Source: Nocardia crassostreae (GTDB lineage Bacteria; Actinomycetota; Actinomycetes; Mycobacteriales; Mycobacteriaceae). Taken from it: DNA of 64,000 nucleotides. A model generated the notes under the pieces. It had not been told where the DNA came from, did no database searches, and saw only the letters and a list, made by a program, of their open reading frames with translations. The DNA is taken from NCBI RefSeq assembly GCF_001613405.1, contig NZ_BDCH01000014.1, forward strand, positions 62,001-126,000. Direction: 5' to 3'. Below, piece after piece: positions 6,750-15,700 of the stretch (positions are counted from its first letter, which is position 1; the number at the start of each line of letters is the position of its first letter). The position numbers were made by a program, and so were the translations under genes.

Positions 6750-8725
6750 CCGCGATCGCCGAGGCGGCCCCGCGGGCCGTGCTGAAATCCCTGCGCCCGA
6801 ACCGATTCGGGGCTGTGACGGCCGGTGCCGTCACGAGCGTGCTGGGCGCGCTCGGGGTGGTCGTGGGGTTGGGCGGGATATTCGGGCCGGTGCGATCGGT
6901 GACCATCGGCTGGTTGCTCCCGTTGGCAGGGGTCTCGCTGCGGGTCGACCGGCTCGGTGGATTCTTCCTCCTGGTGACCGGTGCGGTGGCGATCCCGGTG
7001 GGCGTGTATCTGATCGGCTACGCGCGTCGCGAGCACCTCGGCGGGACAACACTGACGGTGGTGCCGGTATTCGTCGCGACCATGCTGCTGGTGCCGTCCG
7101 CCGGTTCGGTGACGAGCTTCCTGCTCGCATGGGAGTCGATGGCCATCGCCTCACTGGCACTGGTATTCACCGAGCATCGGCGAGTCGCGGCACGGCGAGC
7201 AGGTGTGTTCTATGCGGTCATGACCCAGTTGGGTTTCGTGGCGATCCTGGCCGGGCTCTTGATCGCCTCGGCCTCGGTCGGCGGTATGGACGGGTTCGAC
7301 GCTCTCGCCGGTGTGCCGGACGGTACGCGGGCGATCGTATTCGCACTGACCGTGGCGGGTTTCGGGTCGAAGGCCGGGCTGGTGCCGTTGCATGCCTGGC
7401 TGCCCCGTGCGCACCCGGAGGCGCCGAGCCCGGTGTCGGCGTTGATGAGCGCGGCGATGGTGAACCTCGGGATCTACGGCATCGTCCGCTTCGACCTGCA
7501 ACTACTCGGCCCCGGGCCGCGCTGGTGGGGGCTGACCCTGCTGATCGTGGGTGGGGGGACCGCCGTGTACGGCGTTCTGCAGGCGTCGGTGCAGTCGGAT
7601 CTCAAACGGCTGCTGGCATTTTCGACCACGGAGAATATGGGCCTGATCACGCTCGCGCTCGGGGCGGCGACGCTGTTCGCCGACGCGGGAGCCGGCTCGG
7701 CGGCGACCGTGGCGGTCGCGGCGGCCATGCTGCATCTGATGGCGCACGCGGGCTTCAAATGCCTGGGCTTCCTGGGCGCGGGCGCGGTGCTGGCCGCGAC
7801 CGGATTGCGTGATCTCGACCGGCTCGGCGGCTTGGCCCGGCGAATGCCCGCGACCACGGCGTTGTTCGGCATTGCGGCGCTGGGGGCGGCCGGTTTGCCG
7901 CTGGGTGCGGGCTTCGTGAGCGAATGGCTGCTGTTCCAATCGCTGATCCATGCTGGAACGCAGGGGGATTCGGTGATTGCATTGGCCGCGCCGCTGGCGG
8001 TGGGAACGGTCGCACTCACGGCGGGACTCGGCGTGGCGGCGATGGTGAAAGCCTTCGGCATCGGCTTCCTGGCTCGGGCGCGCTCCGACAACGCGGCCGA
8101 CGCCCGAGAAGCCGCGCCGACCATGCTGATGGGGATGGCGCTCGCTGCGATCGCGTGTGTCGTGCTGGCTATAGCGCCACTGGTGGCAGGCCCGGTCCTG
8201 CGCATCGTGGTCGGTGAGCTTCCGGCCGCGGGAACGACCGAATTCTCCGGTCTCGGCTGGACGGTTCGCCTGCCCGGGATCGACGGGACCATCGCCCCGG
8301 CATGGTTCGCCGCCGCCGTGGCCCTTGCCGTCGTGGTCGTCGCGGCTATCGCGAGCAGACGCGCGGGGCGCGGCCCGGCGCGGGAGGTGCTGCCGTTGTG
8401 GGCGTGCGGTGCGGACCAGCCGACCGCGCGCATGCAGTACACGGCAACGTCCTTCGCCGAACCGCTGCAACGGGTGTTCGACAATGTGCTGCGTCCGGAT
8501 ACCGACATCGAGATCACCCATCTGGCCGAATCTCGTTATCTGGTGGAGAAGGTCGCCTATCGGGCACGGATCGCCGACACGATCGAAGATCGGCTCTACC
8601 GTCCGGTGGTGCGTGTCGTGCGCCGCGCCGCGTTGGTGGTGGCCCGCGCCCATACGGGCAATGTGCACCTATACCTGGCCTACGGTGCGCTCGGAGTATT
8701 GATCGTGCTGGTGGTGTCGCGATGA
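6746..8725 (+). CDS. HyfB/NuoL-like antiporter-type membrane subunit
   Basis: 659 residues, GTG start overlapping the previous stop. A long polytopic protein with the proton-conducting core of the NuoL/MrpA family: MAIASLALVF around the first half, GSKAGLVPLHAWLPRAHPEA (Lys and His of the half-channel) and KRLLAFSTTENMGLI. The C-terminal soluble part (LPLWACGADQPTARMQYTA) is typical of HyfB-type subunits. Expected to move protons or Na+ coupled to electron transfer. Equivalent to Rv0083. Confidence 0.85.
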   Translation: MTAIAEAAPRAVLKSLRPNRFGAVTAGAVTSVLGALGVVVGLGGIFGPVRSVTIGWLLPLAGVSLRVDRLGGFFLLVTGAVAIPVGVYLIGYARREHLGGTTLTVVPVFVATMLLVPSAGSVTSFLLAWESMAIASLALVFTEHRRVAARRAGVFYAVMTQLGFVAILAGLLIASASVGGMDGFDALAGVPDGTRAIVFALTVAGFGSKAGLVPLHAWLPRAHPEAPSPVSALMSAAMVNLGIYGIVRFDLQLLGPGPRWWGLTLLIVGGGTAVYGVLQASVQSDLKRLLAFSTTENMGLITLALGAATLFADAGAGSAATVAVAAAMLHLMAHAGFKCLGFLGAGAVLAATGLRDLDRLGGLARRMPATTALFGIAALGAAGLPLGAGFVSEWLLFQSLIHAGTQGDSVIALAAPLAVGTVALTAGLGVAAMVKAFGIGFLARARSDNAADAREAAPTMLMGMALAAIACVVLAIAPLVAGPVLRIVVGELPAAGTTEFSGLGWTVRLPGIDGTIAPAWFAAAVALAVVVVAAIASRRAGRGPAREVLPLWACGADQPTARMQYTATSFAEPLQRVFDNVLRPDTDIEITHLAESRYLVEKVAYRARIADTIEDRLYRPVVRVVRRAALVVARAHTGNVHLYLAYGALGVLIVLVVSR

Positions 8726-8744
8726 CCGGATCGGCGGTGGCGCA

Positions 8745-9707
8745 ATGACATTGACAGCGGTTGCGGCCGGGGCGCTGCAGATCGGTGGTGTCGTCGTCGG
8801 CGCGCCGCTCGTGCTCGGCGCCATGCGGCAGGTGCGGGCGCGTGCGGAGGGCCGGGTCGGGGCGGGCGTGCTGCAACCGTGGCGCGATTTGCGCAAGCAG
8901 TTGCGCAAGCAGGCGATCACGCCGGTCGGTACAACGCTTGTCTTCGCGTGTGCCCCATTGGTTCTGGCAGCGACGACCATCGTGGTGGCAGCCGTCGCGC
9001 CGCTGGTGGCTACCGGGTCGCCGCTGGACGGCGCCGCCGATCTGTTCGCCGTGGTGGGTTTGCTGTTCGTCGGCACGGTGGCGTTGGCATTGGCCGGCAT
9101 AGACACCGGCACCGCGTTCGGCGGGATGGGCGCCAGTCGGGAGACGGTGATCGCGGCCTTGGTGGAGCCCACCATCCTGTTGTCGGTGTTCGCGCTGTCG
9201 ATCCCGGGTGGTTCATCGAATCTCGGTGCACTGGTGGCGAATACGATCGACCATCCCGGGCGGGTGCTGTCGCTGAGCGCGGTGCTGGCCGCCGCGGCGC
9301 TGGTCGTGGTGATCATTGCCGAAACCGGTCGCCTGCCGGTCGACAACCCGAGCACGCATCTGGAGTTGACCATGGTGCACGAGGCCATGGTGCTCGAATA
9401 CGCCGGGCCCAGGCTGGCGTTGATCGAATGGGCGTCGGCGATGCGGCTGACCGTGCTGCTGGCCTTGCTGGCGAATCTGTTCCTGCCGTGGGGAATCGCG
9501 GGCGGCGCGCCCAGTTGGGGCGCGGTGCTGGTCGGCCTGGCGGTGATCACGGTGAAGGTGCTGGTGCTGGCGACACTGCTGTCCTTCGCGGAAGTGTTCA
9601 TCGCGAAGCTGCGCTTGTTCCGGGTGCCCGAACTGCTCGCGGGCTCCTTTCTGCTGGCGCTGCTGGCGGTGACGGCCGCCAGTTTCTTCACCTCGGCGGG
9701 AACGTAA
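8745..9707 (+). CDS. HycD/NuoH-like membrane anchor subunit
   Basis: 320 residues with about eight hydrophobic segments. NuoH-type motifs: [20 protein letters not shown] near residues 35-54, [19 protein letters not shown] with the conserved acidic loop, and [18 protein letters not shown]. This subunit anchors the peripheral arm and forms the quinone/ion channel entrance in complex I relatives. Equivalent to Rv0084. Its TAA overlaps the ATG of the next gene. Confidence 0.85.
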   Translation: MTLTAVAAGALQIGGVVVGAPLVLGAMRQVRARAEGRVGAGVLQPWRDLRKQLRKQAITPVGTTLVFACAPLVLAATTIVVAAVAPLVATGSPLDGAADLFAVVGLLFVGTVALALAGIDTGTAFGGMGASRETVIAALVEPTILLSVFALSIPGGSSNLGALVANTIDHPGRVLSLSAVLAAAALVVVIIAETGRLPVDNPSTHLELTMVHEAMVLEYAGPRLALIEWASAMRLTVLLALLANLFLPWGIAGGAPSWGAVLVGLAVITVKVLVLATLLSFAEVFIAKLRLFRVPELLAGSFLLALLAVTAASFFTSAGT

Positions 9708-10369
9708 TGACCGAATCCGGATATGCGAGCGTGCTCGACTTCGCCGCGGGCGCACTGGTCCTCGCGGCGGTGTTCGTGGTGTGGCGTCGCGATCTGCGTG
9801 CGATCACCGGATTGCTGGGTGCGCAGGGTGTCGCATTGGCGGTCATCCCGATCGTGCAGGCCGTCCACCACGGCGACGGGCTACTGCTGGGAGTCGGTGT
9901 CGCGGTGCTCGCGCTGCGGGCGGGCATGTTGCCGTGGCTGCTGGCACGGGCGATCGGTGCGGAACACCGTGAGTATCGGGAGGCGACGCCACTGGTGAAC
10001 ACCGCCACCTCGTTGCTGATCGCGGCCGGGTTGACGGTGGCGGCGTTCGGTGTGACCCGGCCGCTGGTGCGCCTGGAGCCGACTCCGGAGACGGCCGCGG
10101 TTCCGGCGGCCTTCGCGGTCATCCTGATCGCATTGTTCGTCATGGCGACGCGCCGGCACGCCATTTCGCAGGCCGCTGGATTCCTCATGCTGGACAACGG
10201 GATCGCCGCCACCGCATTCCTGCTCACGGCCGGTGTTCCGCTCATTGTCGAATTGGGCGTCTCGCTGGATATCTTCTTCGCGGTCGCGATCATCGGCATC
10301 CTCACCAGCCGTCTGCGCCGCGCGTTCGGCGGGGCCGATCTCGACCAGTTGCGGGAGCTGCACGATTGA
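9707..10369 (+). CDS. HyfE/NuoK-like small membrane subunit
   Basis: 220 residues, ATG 9707 inside the preceding TAA (TAATG). Almost wholly hydrophobic, with [19 protein letters not shown] and [19 protein letters not shown], the glutamate/aspartate-bearing helix region found in HyfE and NuoK/MrpC relatives. Equivalent to Rv0085 (hycP). The stop overlaps the next start (TGATG). Confidence 0.8.
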   Translation: MTESGYASVLDFAAGALVLAAVFVVWRRDLRAITGLLGAQGVALAVIPIVQAVHHGDGLLLGVGVAVLALRAGMLPWLLARAIGAEHREYREATPLVNTATSLLIAAGLTVAAFGVTRPLVRLEPTPETAAVPAAFAVILIALFVMATRRHAISQAAGFLMLDNGIAATAFLLTAGVPLIVELGVSLDIFFAVAIIGILTSRLRRAFGGADLDQLRELHD

Positions 10370-11835
10370 TGACGATCCTGGTTCTGGTGGCGATACTCGC
10401 GCCGGTCGGCGCCGCGGTGGCCGGTGCGCTGGCCGGATGGCGGCGCGCCACAGCGGTATTCACGGCATTCGGCGCGATCGCTGTGCTGGGGTGCGGCGTG
10501 GTGCTGGGGGCGCGGCTGGACGGCCGGACGCATGTACTGGGCGGCGGACTGCTGCGGGTCGACGCGCTGTCGGTGCTCATGCTGATCGTAATCGGGACGG
10601 TGGGCGCGCTGTCCGCGGTCGCGAGTATCGGCTACATCGAGGAGGAACTGGTCCACGGTCACACCGACACCCGAGCGGCCCGGACCTATGCGGGCCTGGT
10701 CCCGGCGTTCCTGGCCGCCATGGTGGTCGCGGTGTGCGCCAACAATATCGGTGTGGTGTGGGTGGCGGTCGAGGCGACCACGGTGGTCACCGCTTTCCTG
10801 GTGGGGCACCGGCGCACCCGCACCGCGTTGGAGGCCACCTGGAAGTATGTGGTGATCTGCTCGGTCGGCATCATCGTGGCGTTTCTGGGCACCGTGCTGC
10901 TGTACTTCGCCGCGCGGCACGCGGGCGCGCCCAGCGATCGAGCCCTGGACCTGGATGTATTGCTTACGCACGCAAACGGTCTCGATCCTGACATCACTCG
11001 CATGGCAGGCGGGCTGCTGTTGATCGGGTACGGCGCCAAAGCCGGTCTGGCGCCGTTCCATACCTGGCTCGCCGACGCGCACAGCCAAGCCCCGGTGCCG
11101 GTCTCGGCCTTGATGAGCGGGGTGCTGCTATCGGTGGCGCTGTCGGTGGTGCTGCGCATCAAGCCGATCGTGGATGCCGCGACCGGCCCCGGATACCTGC
11201 GGGTCGGCCTGCTGATCGTCGGCTTGGCGACGCTGCTCATCGCGGCGGCGATGCTCACGGTGACGCGCGATATCAAACGCATGCTGGCGTATTCGTCGAT
11301 GGAGAACATGGGCCTGATCGCCGTCGCCGCCGCGGCGGGCTCGCGGCTGGCGATCGCGGGACTGCTGCTGCACATCCTGGCCCATGGCGTCGGCAAGACC
11401 GTGTTGTTCCTGTCGACCGGACCGCTGCAGGCCGCCCATCGGTCCACCACGATCGGCGCCATGACCGGCGTCATGTCGCGGTCCCGGCTCATCGGAGTGG
11501 CGTTCGGGGTCGGCATGGTCGTGCTGCTCGGTCTGCCGCCGTTCGCCATGTTCGCCAGCGAACTGGCCATCGCCCGTTCGCTCGCCGACGCGCGCCTGGT
11601 GTGGGCGCTGGGCCTGGCATTGCTGCTCATCGCCGTCGCGTTCGCGGCATTGGTCCGCAACAGCAGCCGGAACCTGCTCGGCCCAGGGCCTGCCGATGCG
11701 CCGGTGGTCACCGTGCCACGGTCGATTGCCGCGGCATTGGTCGCGGGAATAGCGGTGTCGGCAGTTCTCGGCGTCACCGCAGGACCGCTCGGCGATCTGC
11801 TCACCACCGCCGCCGAGCAGGTGACGGCGCGATGA
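10369..11835 (+). CDS. HyfF/NuoN-like antiporter-type membrane subunit
   Basis: 488 residues from ATG 10369 (TTG 10366 is also possible). Antiporter core: IGTVGALSAVASIGYIEEE, GAKAGLAPFHTWLADAHSQA (pump Lys/His) and KRMLAYSSMENMGLI. A second antiporter-like subunit beside HyfB implies at least two ion pathways. Equivalent to Rv0086 (hycQ). Coupled by ATGA to the large subunit gene. Confidence 0.85.
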   Translation: MTILVLVAILAPVGAAVAGALAGWRRATAVFTAFGAIAVLGCGVVLGARLDGRTHVLGGGLLRVDALSVLMLIVIGTVGALSAVASIGYIEEELVHGHTDTRAARTYAGLVPAFLAAMVVAVCANNIGVVWVAVEATTVVTAFLVGHRRTRTALEATWKYVVICSVGIIVAFLGTVLLYFAARHAGAPSDRALDLDVLLTHANGLDPDITRMAGGLLLIGYGAKAGLAPFHTWLADAHSQAPVPVSALMSGVLLSVALSVVLRIKPIVDAATGPGYLRVGLLIVGLATLLIAAAMLTVTRDIKRMLAYSSMENMGLIAVAAAAGSRLAIAGLLLHILAHGVGKTVLFLSTGPLQAAHRSTTIGAMTGVMSRSRLIGVAFGVGMVVLLGLPPFAMFASELAIARSLADARLVWALGLALLLIAVAFAALVRNSSRNLLGPGPADAPVVTVPRSIAAALVAGIAVSAVLGVTAGPLGDLLTTAAEQVTAR

Positions 11836-13322
11836 CCGGCCCGGCCTCGGCTCCCCGGATTCGACGGGCCGTCACGACCGCCGAATTGCCCGACGCCGCC
11901 GAGGATCTGCTCGGTGACGGTTTCCGTCTGGGCCTGGCCGCCGCTCATGACGACGGCGACGGGATGCTGCGAGTGGTGTACCTGTTTCTCGCGGGCCGCC
12001 CCGATCGGCGCGTCGAGCTGGAATGCGTCGTGCCTGCCCGGGATCCGGTGCTTCCATCCTTGGCGTACGTCTCCTTCCCCGCCGGGCGTTACGAGCGGGA
12101 AATGATGGGCCTGTACGGTCTTCGCGCACAAGGGCATCCACGGCCGCGGCGGCTCGTGCGGCATGCGCACTGGCCCGAGGACTGGCACCCCATGCGCGCC
12201 GACGCCGGTACCGCACCCGAGTTCGGAGGATCGGGCGAGCTGCGCTTCCTGACCGTCAGTGGTGACGGGGTCTACGAGATTCCGGTCGGGCCTGTGCACG
12301 CGGGCCTGATCGAGCCGGGCCACTTCCGGTTCTCGGTCGTGGGCGAAACCGTGGTGCGGCTCAAAGCCCGGCTCTGGTACGTCCACCGCGGTATCGAGCG
12401 ACTCTTCCACGGCCGGCCCGCCACCGCCGCGGTCGATCTCGCCGAACGCGTCAGCGGTGACACCTCGGCCGCGCACGCGCTCGCGCACTGCCTCGCCGTC
12501 GAGGACGCGCTCGGCCTCACCGTCCCGACGGCGGCACAGCGGTTGCGGGCGCTACTGGTCGAACTCGAACGGCTCTACAACCACGCCGCGGATCTCGGCG
12601 CGCTGGCCAATGACGTGGGCTTCGGACTCGCCAACTCCCACGCCCTGCGCATCCGCGAGCATCTGCTGCGCATCAACGCCGACATCACCGGTCATCGCCT
12701 CCTGCGGGGTGCGATCAGGCCGGGAGGCATTGTGCTGCGGTCGCTTCCCGATATCCGTCGGCTGGGATCCCTCGCCGAGGATCTCGCCGAGGTTGTGGAA
12801 CTCACCTTGCGCAATGCCGTGATCTACGACCGCTTCGCGGGTACCGGCGTACTTGCCGCCGATGACGCCCGCGCGCTCGGCTGCCTCGGCTACCCGGCCC
12901 GCGCGAGCGGCTTGATGACCGATGCTCGACTCGACCATCCCATTGTCGACCTGCCGGTAACTGAAGTCACCGCAGATACCGGTGACGTGCTCGCCCGGTA
13001 CACGGTGCGCGGCCAGGAGTTCGCCGCCTCGACTCGGCTCGTCACCGATCTCGTCGAAACACACAGCGGCCCAGTGGAATTCATGGCCGAACCCACGTAT
13101 GGCGAGCGCCGCAGCGGAGTCGGCATCGTGGAGGGCTGGCGCGGAACGATCGTCCACCGCGCCGAGGTCGACGACACTGGGAGGCTGACTCGCGCCAAGA
13201 TCGTCGACCCGTCCTGGTTCAACTGGCCCGCCCTCCCGGTGGCCATGCGCGAGACGATCGTTCCCGACTTCCCATTGGTCAACAAGAGCTTCAATCTCTC
13301 CTATGCCGGCAACGATCTCTAA
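11832..13322 (+). CDS. HycE/NuoCD-like large subunit lacking the Ni-Fe cysteine ligands
   Basis: 496 residues. Residues 1-150 are a NuoC-like domain (FPAGRYEREMMGLYGLRAQG); the rest is NuoD/hydrogenase large-subunit-like (GPVHAGLIEPGHFRFSVVGE, RLKARLWYVHRGIERLF). In true [NiFe] hydrogenases the first cysteine pair sits in ERxCGxC and the second in DPCxxC. Here the first reads ERVSGDTSAAH (about 205-215) and the second DPSWFNW (from 459), so all four metal ligands are absent, as I recall also for Rv0087. The subunit is therefore expected not to make or oxidise H2, and the electron donor of the complex is open. Confidence 0.85.
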   Translation: MTGPASAPRIRRAVTTAELPDAAEDLLGDGFRLGLAAAHDDGDGMLRVVYLFLAGRPDRRVELECVVPARDPVLPSLAYVSFPAGRYEREMMGLYGLRAQGHPRPRRLVRHAHWPEDWHPMRADAGTAPEFGGSGELRFLTVSGDGVYEIPVGPVHAGLIEPGHFRFSVVGETVVRLKARLWYVHRGIERLFHGRPATAAVDLAERVSGDTSAAHALAHCLAVEDALGLTVPTAAQRLRALLVELERLYNHAADLGALANDVGFGLANSHALRIREHLLRINADITGHRLLRGAIRPGGIVLRSLPDIRRLGSLAEDLAEVVELTLRNAVIYDRFAGTGVLAADDARALGCLGYPARASGLMTDARLDHPIVDLPVTEVTADTGDVLARYTVRGQEFAASTRLVTDLVETHSGPVEFMAEPTYGERRSGVGIVEGWRGTIVHRAEVDDTGRLTRAKIVDPSWFNWPALPVAMRETIVPDFPLVNKSFNLSYAGNDL

Positions 13323-13346
13323 CCGGGCAAACCCAACTTGGTCTGT

Positions 13347-13362
13347 TTGCTAAACTATGCAA
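13347..13362. promoter_or_regulatory. Inverted repeat TTGC-N8-GCAA before arsR
   Basis: TTGCTAAACTATGCAA, the same half-sites and spacing as 6156-6171. It lies 57 nt before the ATG of the ArsR-family gene. Autoregulation and control of the upstream cluster by the same repressor is inferred. Confidence 0.5.
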
Positions 13363-13418
13363 TCAATGGGGCCGTTGCCGACCGGGAACAGCCACCTATC
13401 GGAAGGGGAGTGGCTCAT

Positions 13419-13748
13419 ATGCCCGGACTGCCACAGCCGCTCTATCAAATGAAGGCCGACTTCTTCAAAACCCTCGGCCACCCTGTGCGCATCCGAGTCC
13501 TCGAGCTGCTCAGCCAGCGTGAACACGCGGTGTCGGAAATGCTCGCCGAGATCGGCATCGAGCCGGCGAACCTTTCTCAGCAGCTGTCCATCCTGCGTCG
13601 TGCGGGACTGGTCACCGCGCGCCGCGAAGGGCTGTCGGTGACCTATGAGCTCACCTCACCGCAAGTCGCCGAACTGCTCGCCGTCGCGCGCGTGATCCTG
13701 ACCGGCGTGGTCACCGGCCAGGTCGAAGCCTTGGTGCGGCCTGCCTGA
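13419..13748 (+). CDS. ArsR-family regulator, Rv0081 type
   Basis: 109 residues, ATG 13419 behind GGAAGGGGAG. Winged helix: KADFFKTLGHPVRIRVLELL, then NLSQQLSILRRAGLVTARRE (recognition helix and turn) and the wing. The C-terminus TSPQVAELLAVARVIL matches Rv0081 of M. tuberculosis closely, an ArsR regulator of the hypoxia network encoded before the Rv0082-0087 genes. Here it is placed after the complex rather than before it. No metal-binding ELCVC-type cysteines are present, so the signal is not an ArsR/SmtB metal site. Confidence 0.85.
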   Translation: MPGLPQPLYQMKADFFKTLGHPVRIRVLELLSQREHAVSEMLAEIGIEPANLSQQLSILRRAGLVTARREGLSVTYELTSPQVAELLAVARVILTGVVTGQVEALVRPA

Positions 13749-13818
13749 GCCGCCATGCGTTCGGTGGCGGTGCCTGTCTTCACTGATTGCAGCTTTTCTA
13801 AACTCATTACCTAGTTGT

Positions 13819-13826
13819 TTTGCAAA
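13819..13826. promoter_or_regulatory. Palindrome TTTGCAAA in the pckG leader
   Basis: It has the same TTGC/GCAA half-sites as the two ArsR-type sites but with no spacer; another TTGC stands at 13787-13790. It lies 13 nt before the GTG of pckG in an AT-rich promoter stretch. A link of pckG to the ArsR regulator is only suggested. Confidence 0.3.
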
Positions 13827-13838
13827 GCAGAATCCGCC

Positions 13839-15698
13839 GTGACCGATCAGTCCACCGCCGTCACCGGGACCGCACACGCGCCGACGAACCATGAGGGTGT
13901 TCTCGCCTGGGTGGCCGAGGTCGCGGAGCTCACCGGGCCGGAGCGCATCGTCTTCTGCGATGGAACTCGCGACGAGTGGGACCGGCTTACCGCGGTGTTG
14001 GTGGACAAGGGGACGTTCGTTCCTCTCGACAAGAAGCCCAACTCCTTCTGGTGTGTGTCCGATCCCGACGATGTGGCCCGGGTGGGGGACCGCACGTTCA
14101 TCTGTTCCGAGCGCAAGGACGACGCCGGTCCGACCAACAACTGGGTGGATCCGGTCGACATGCGCACGGTCATGACCGAGCACTACCGGGGAGCCATGGC
14201 GGGGCGCACCATGTATGTGATCGCCTTCTGCATGGGGCCGTTGGACGCCGAGGACCCGAAATTCGGTGTGCAGATCATCGATTCGGAATACGTGGCCGTG
14301 TCGATGCAGATCATGACTCGTTCCGGTGCGGCGGTGTGGGAGAAGCTCAGCGCGGGGACCGAATACGTCAAGTGCCTGCACTCGGTGGGCATGCCGCTCA
14401 CCGATGGTCAGGCCGACGTGGCGTGGCCGTGTGACAAGACCAAGTACATCTCGCATTTCCCCGAGCGCCGCGAGATCTGGTCCTACGGTTCGGGATACGG
14501 CGGCAACGCGCTGCTGGGCAAGAAGTGCTTCGCGTTGCGGATCGCCTCGGTGCTGGGCCGGGACGAGGGGTGGCTGGCCGAGCACATGCTGATCCTGAAA
14601 CTCACGTCCCCGCAGGGTAAGACGCACTACATCGCGGCGGCGTTCCCGTCCTCGTGCGGCAAGACCAACCTCGCCATGCTCGAACCGGCGCTCGCGGGCT
14701 GGAAGGCGGAGACGGTCGGCGATGACATCGCGTGGATGCGGTTCGGCGCGGACGGGCGTCTCTACGCGGTGAATCCGGAGGCCGGATTCTTCGGTGTCGC
14801 ACCGGGAACCGGTGCGAAGACCAACCCCAACGCGATCGCGACCATCGATCGCGGCAACTCGCTGTTCACCAATGTCGCGCGTACCGATGACGGCGACGTG
14901 TGGTGGGAAGGTCTGACCGACGACGCTCCGGCGCATCTGATCGACTGGCATGGCAGCGACTGGAGCCCGGTGTCGGGAACCCCCGCCGCCCATCCTAATT
15001 CGCGCTACTGCACCCCGATCGCGCAGTGTCCGTCGGTCGCGCCGGAGTGGGACGATCCGGCGGGGGTGCCGATTTCGGCGATCTTCTTCGGCGGCCGCCG
15101 CGCGTCCACCGTTCCGCTGGTGACCGAATCCTTCGACTGGGCGCACGGGGTGTTCACCGCCTCGGTGCTGTCCTCGGAGACCACCGCGGCCGCTGCGGGC
15201 GCGGTCGGCGTGGTACGACGTGACCCGATGGCCATGCTGCCGTTCCTGGGCTACCACGTCGGCGACTACTTCGCGCACTGGCTGTCGCTAGCCGATCGTG
15301 AGGGCGCACGGCTGCCGAAGATCTTCCAGGTCAACTGGTTCCGGCGCAGCGCCGACGGGATGTTCCTGTGGCCGGGCTTCGGGGACAATGTGCGCGTGCT
15401 GCAGTGGGCCCTGCAGCGCCTGGACGGCACCGCACCCGCCGAGGAAACACCGATCGGCTATGTGCCCGCGCCGGAAGCGCTCGACCTGGAAGGCTTGTCG
15501 GCGGTGCAGCGGGAGCTCGCGGCGGCGGCCTTGCACGTGAACCTCGACGAGTGGGTCGAGGAGATCGGTTCGATAGACGAGTGGTACGCCTCGATCGGTG
15601 GCAACCGGTTGCCCGAAGCGCTGCGCGAGCAGCTCGCGGTGCTGAAGACCCATCTCACCGCAGCGCGGGCGGCCGATTCCGTGACCGGCGCCAACTGA
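13839..15698 (+). CDS. pckG: Phosphoenolpyruvate carboxykinase (GTP)
   Basis: 619 residues from GTG 13839; a TTG 24 nt upstream is in frame but would run through the palindrome. Hallmarks: [10 protein letters not shown], the kinase-1 loop [17 protein letters not shown] with the active-site Cys, kinase-2 DDIAWMRF, and [17 protein letters not shown], plus [19 protein letters not shown]. It interconverts oxaloacetate and PEP using GTP/GDP in the cytosol. In mycobacteria the enzyme works in gluconeogenesis and, under reducing or hypoxic conditions, may run anaplerotically. Its place beside the Rv0081-type gene and a SulP transporter is notable. Confidence 0.95.
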   Translation: MTDQSTAVTGTAHAPTNHEGVLAWVAEVAELTGPERIVFCDGTRDEWDRLTAVLVDKGTFVPLDKKPNSFWCVSDPDDVARVGDRTFICSERKDDAGPTNNWVDPVDMRTVMTEHYRGAMAGRTMYVIAFCMGPLDAEDPKFGVQIIDSEYVAVSMQIMTRSGAAVWEKLSAGTEYVKCLHSVGMPLTDGQADVAWPCDKTKYISHFPERREIWSYGSGYGGNALLGKKCFALRIASVLGRDEGWLAEHMLILKLTSPQGKTHYIAAAFPSSCGKTNLAMLEPALAGWKAETVGDDIAWMRFGADGRLYAVNPEAGFFGVAPGTGAKTNPNAIATIDRGNSLFTNVARTDDGDVWWEGLTDDAPAHLIDWHGSDWSPVSGTPAAHPNSRYCTPIAQCPSVAPEWDDPAGVPISAIFFGGRRASTVPLVTESFDWAHGVFTASVLSSETTAAAAGAVGVVRRDPMAMLPFLGYHVGDYFAHWLSLADREGARLPKIFQVNWFRRSADGMFLWPGFGDNVRVLQWALQRLDGTAPAEETPIGYVPAPEALDLEGLSAVQRELAAAALHVNLDEWVEEIGSIDEWYASIGGNRLPEALREQLAVLKTHLTAARAADSVTGAN

Positions 15699-15700
15699 CT

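Noticed and set aside
7474-11088. Long reverse-strand frames opposite the membrane subunits
   Set aside because: They are Ala/Arg/Pro-rich mirror frames typical of high-GC coding DNA, with no family similarity, inside well-supported genes.
6273-13322. Functional [NiFe] hydrogenase or formate hydrogenlyase
   Set aside because: The large subunit lacks all four metal cysteines and no maturation or formate dehydrogenase gene is nearby.
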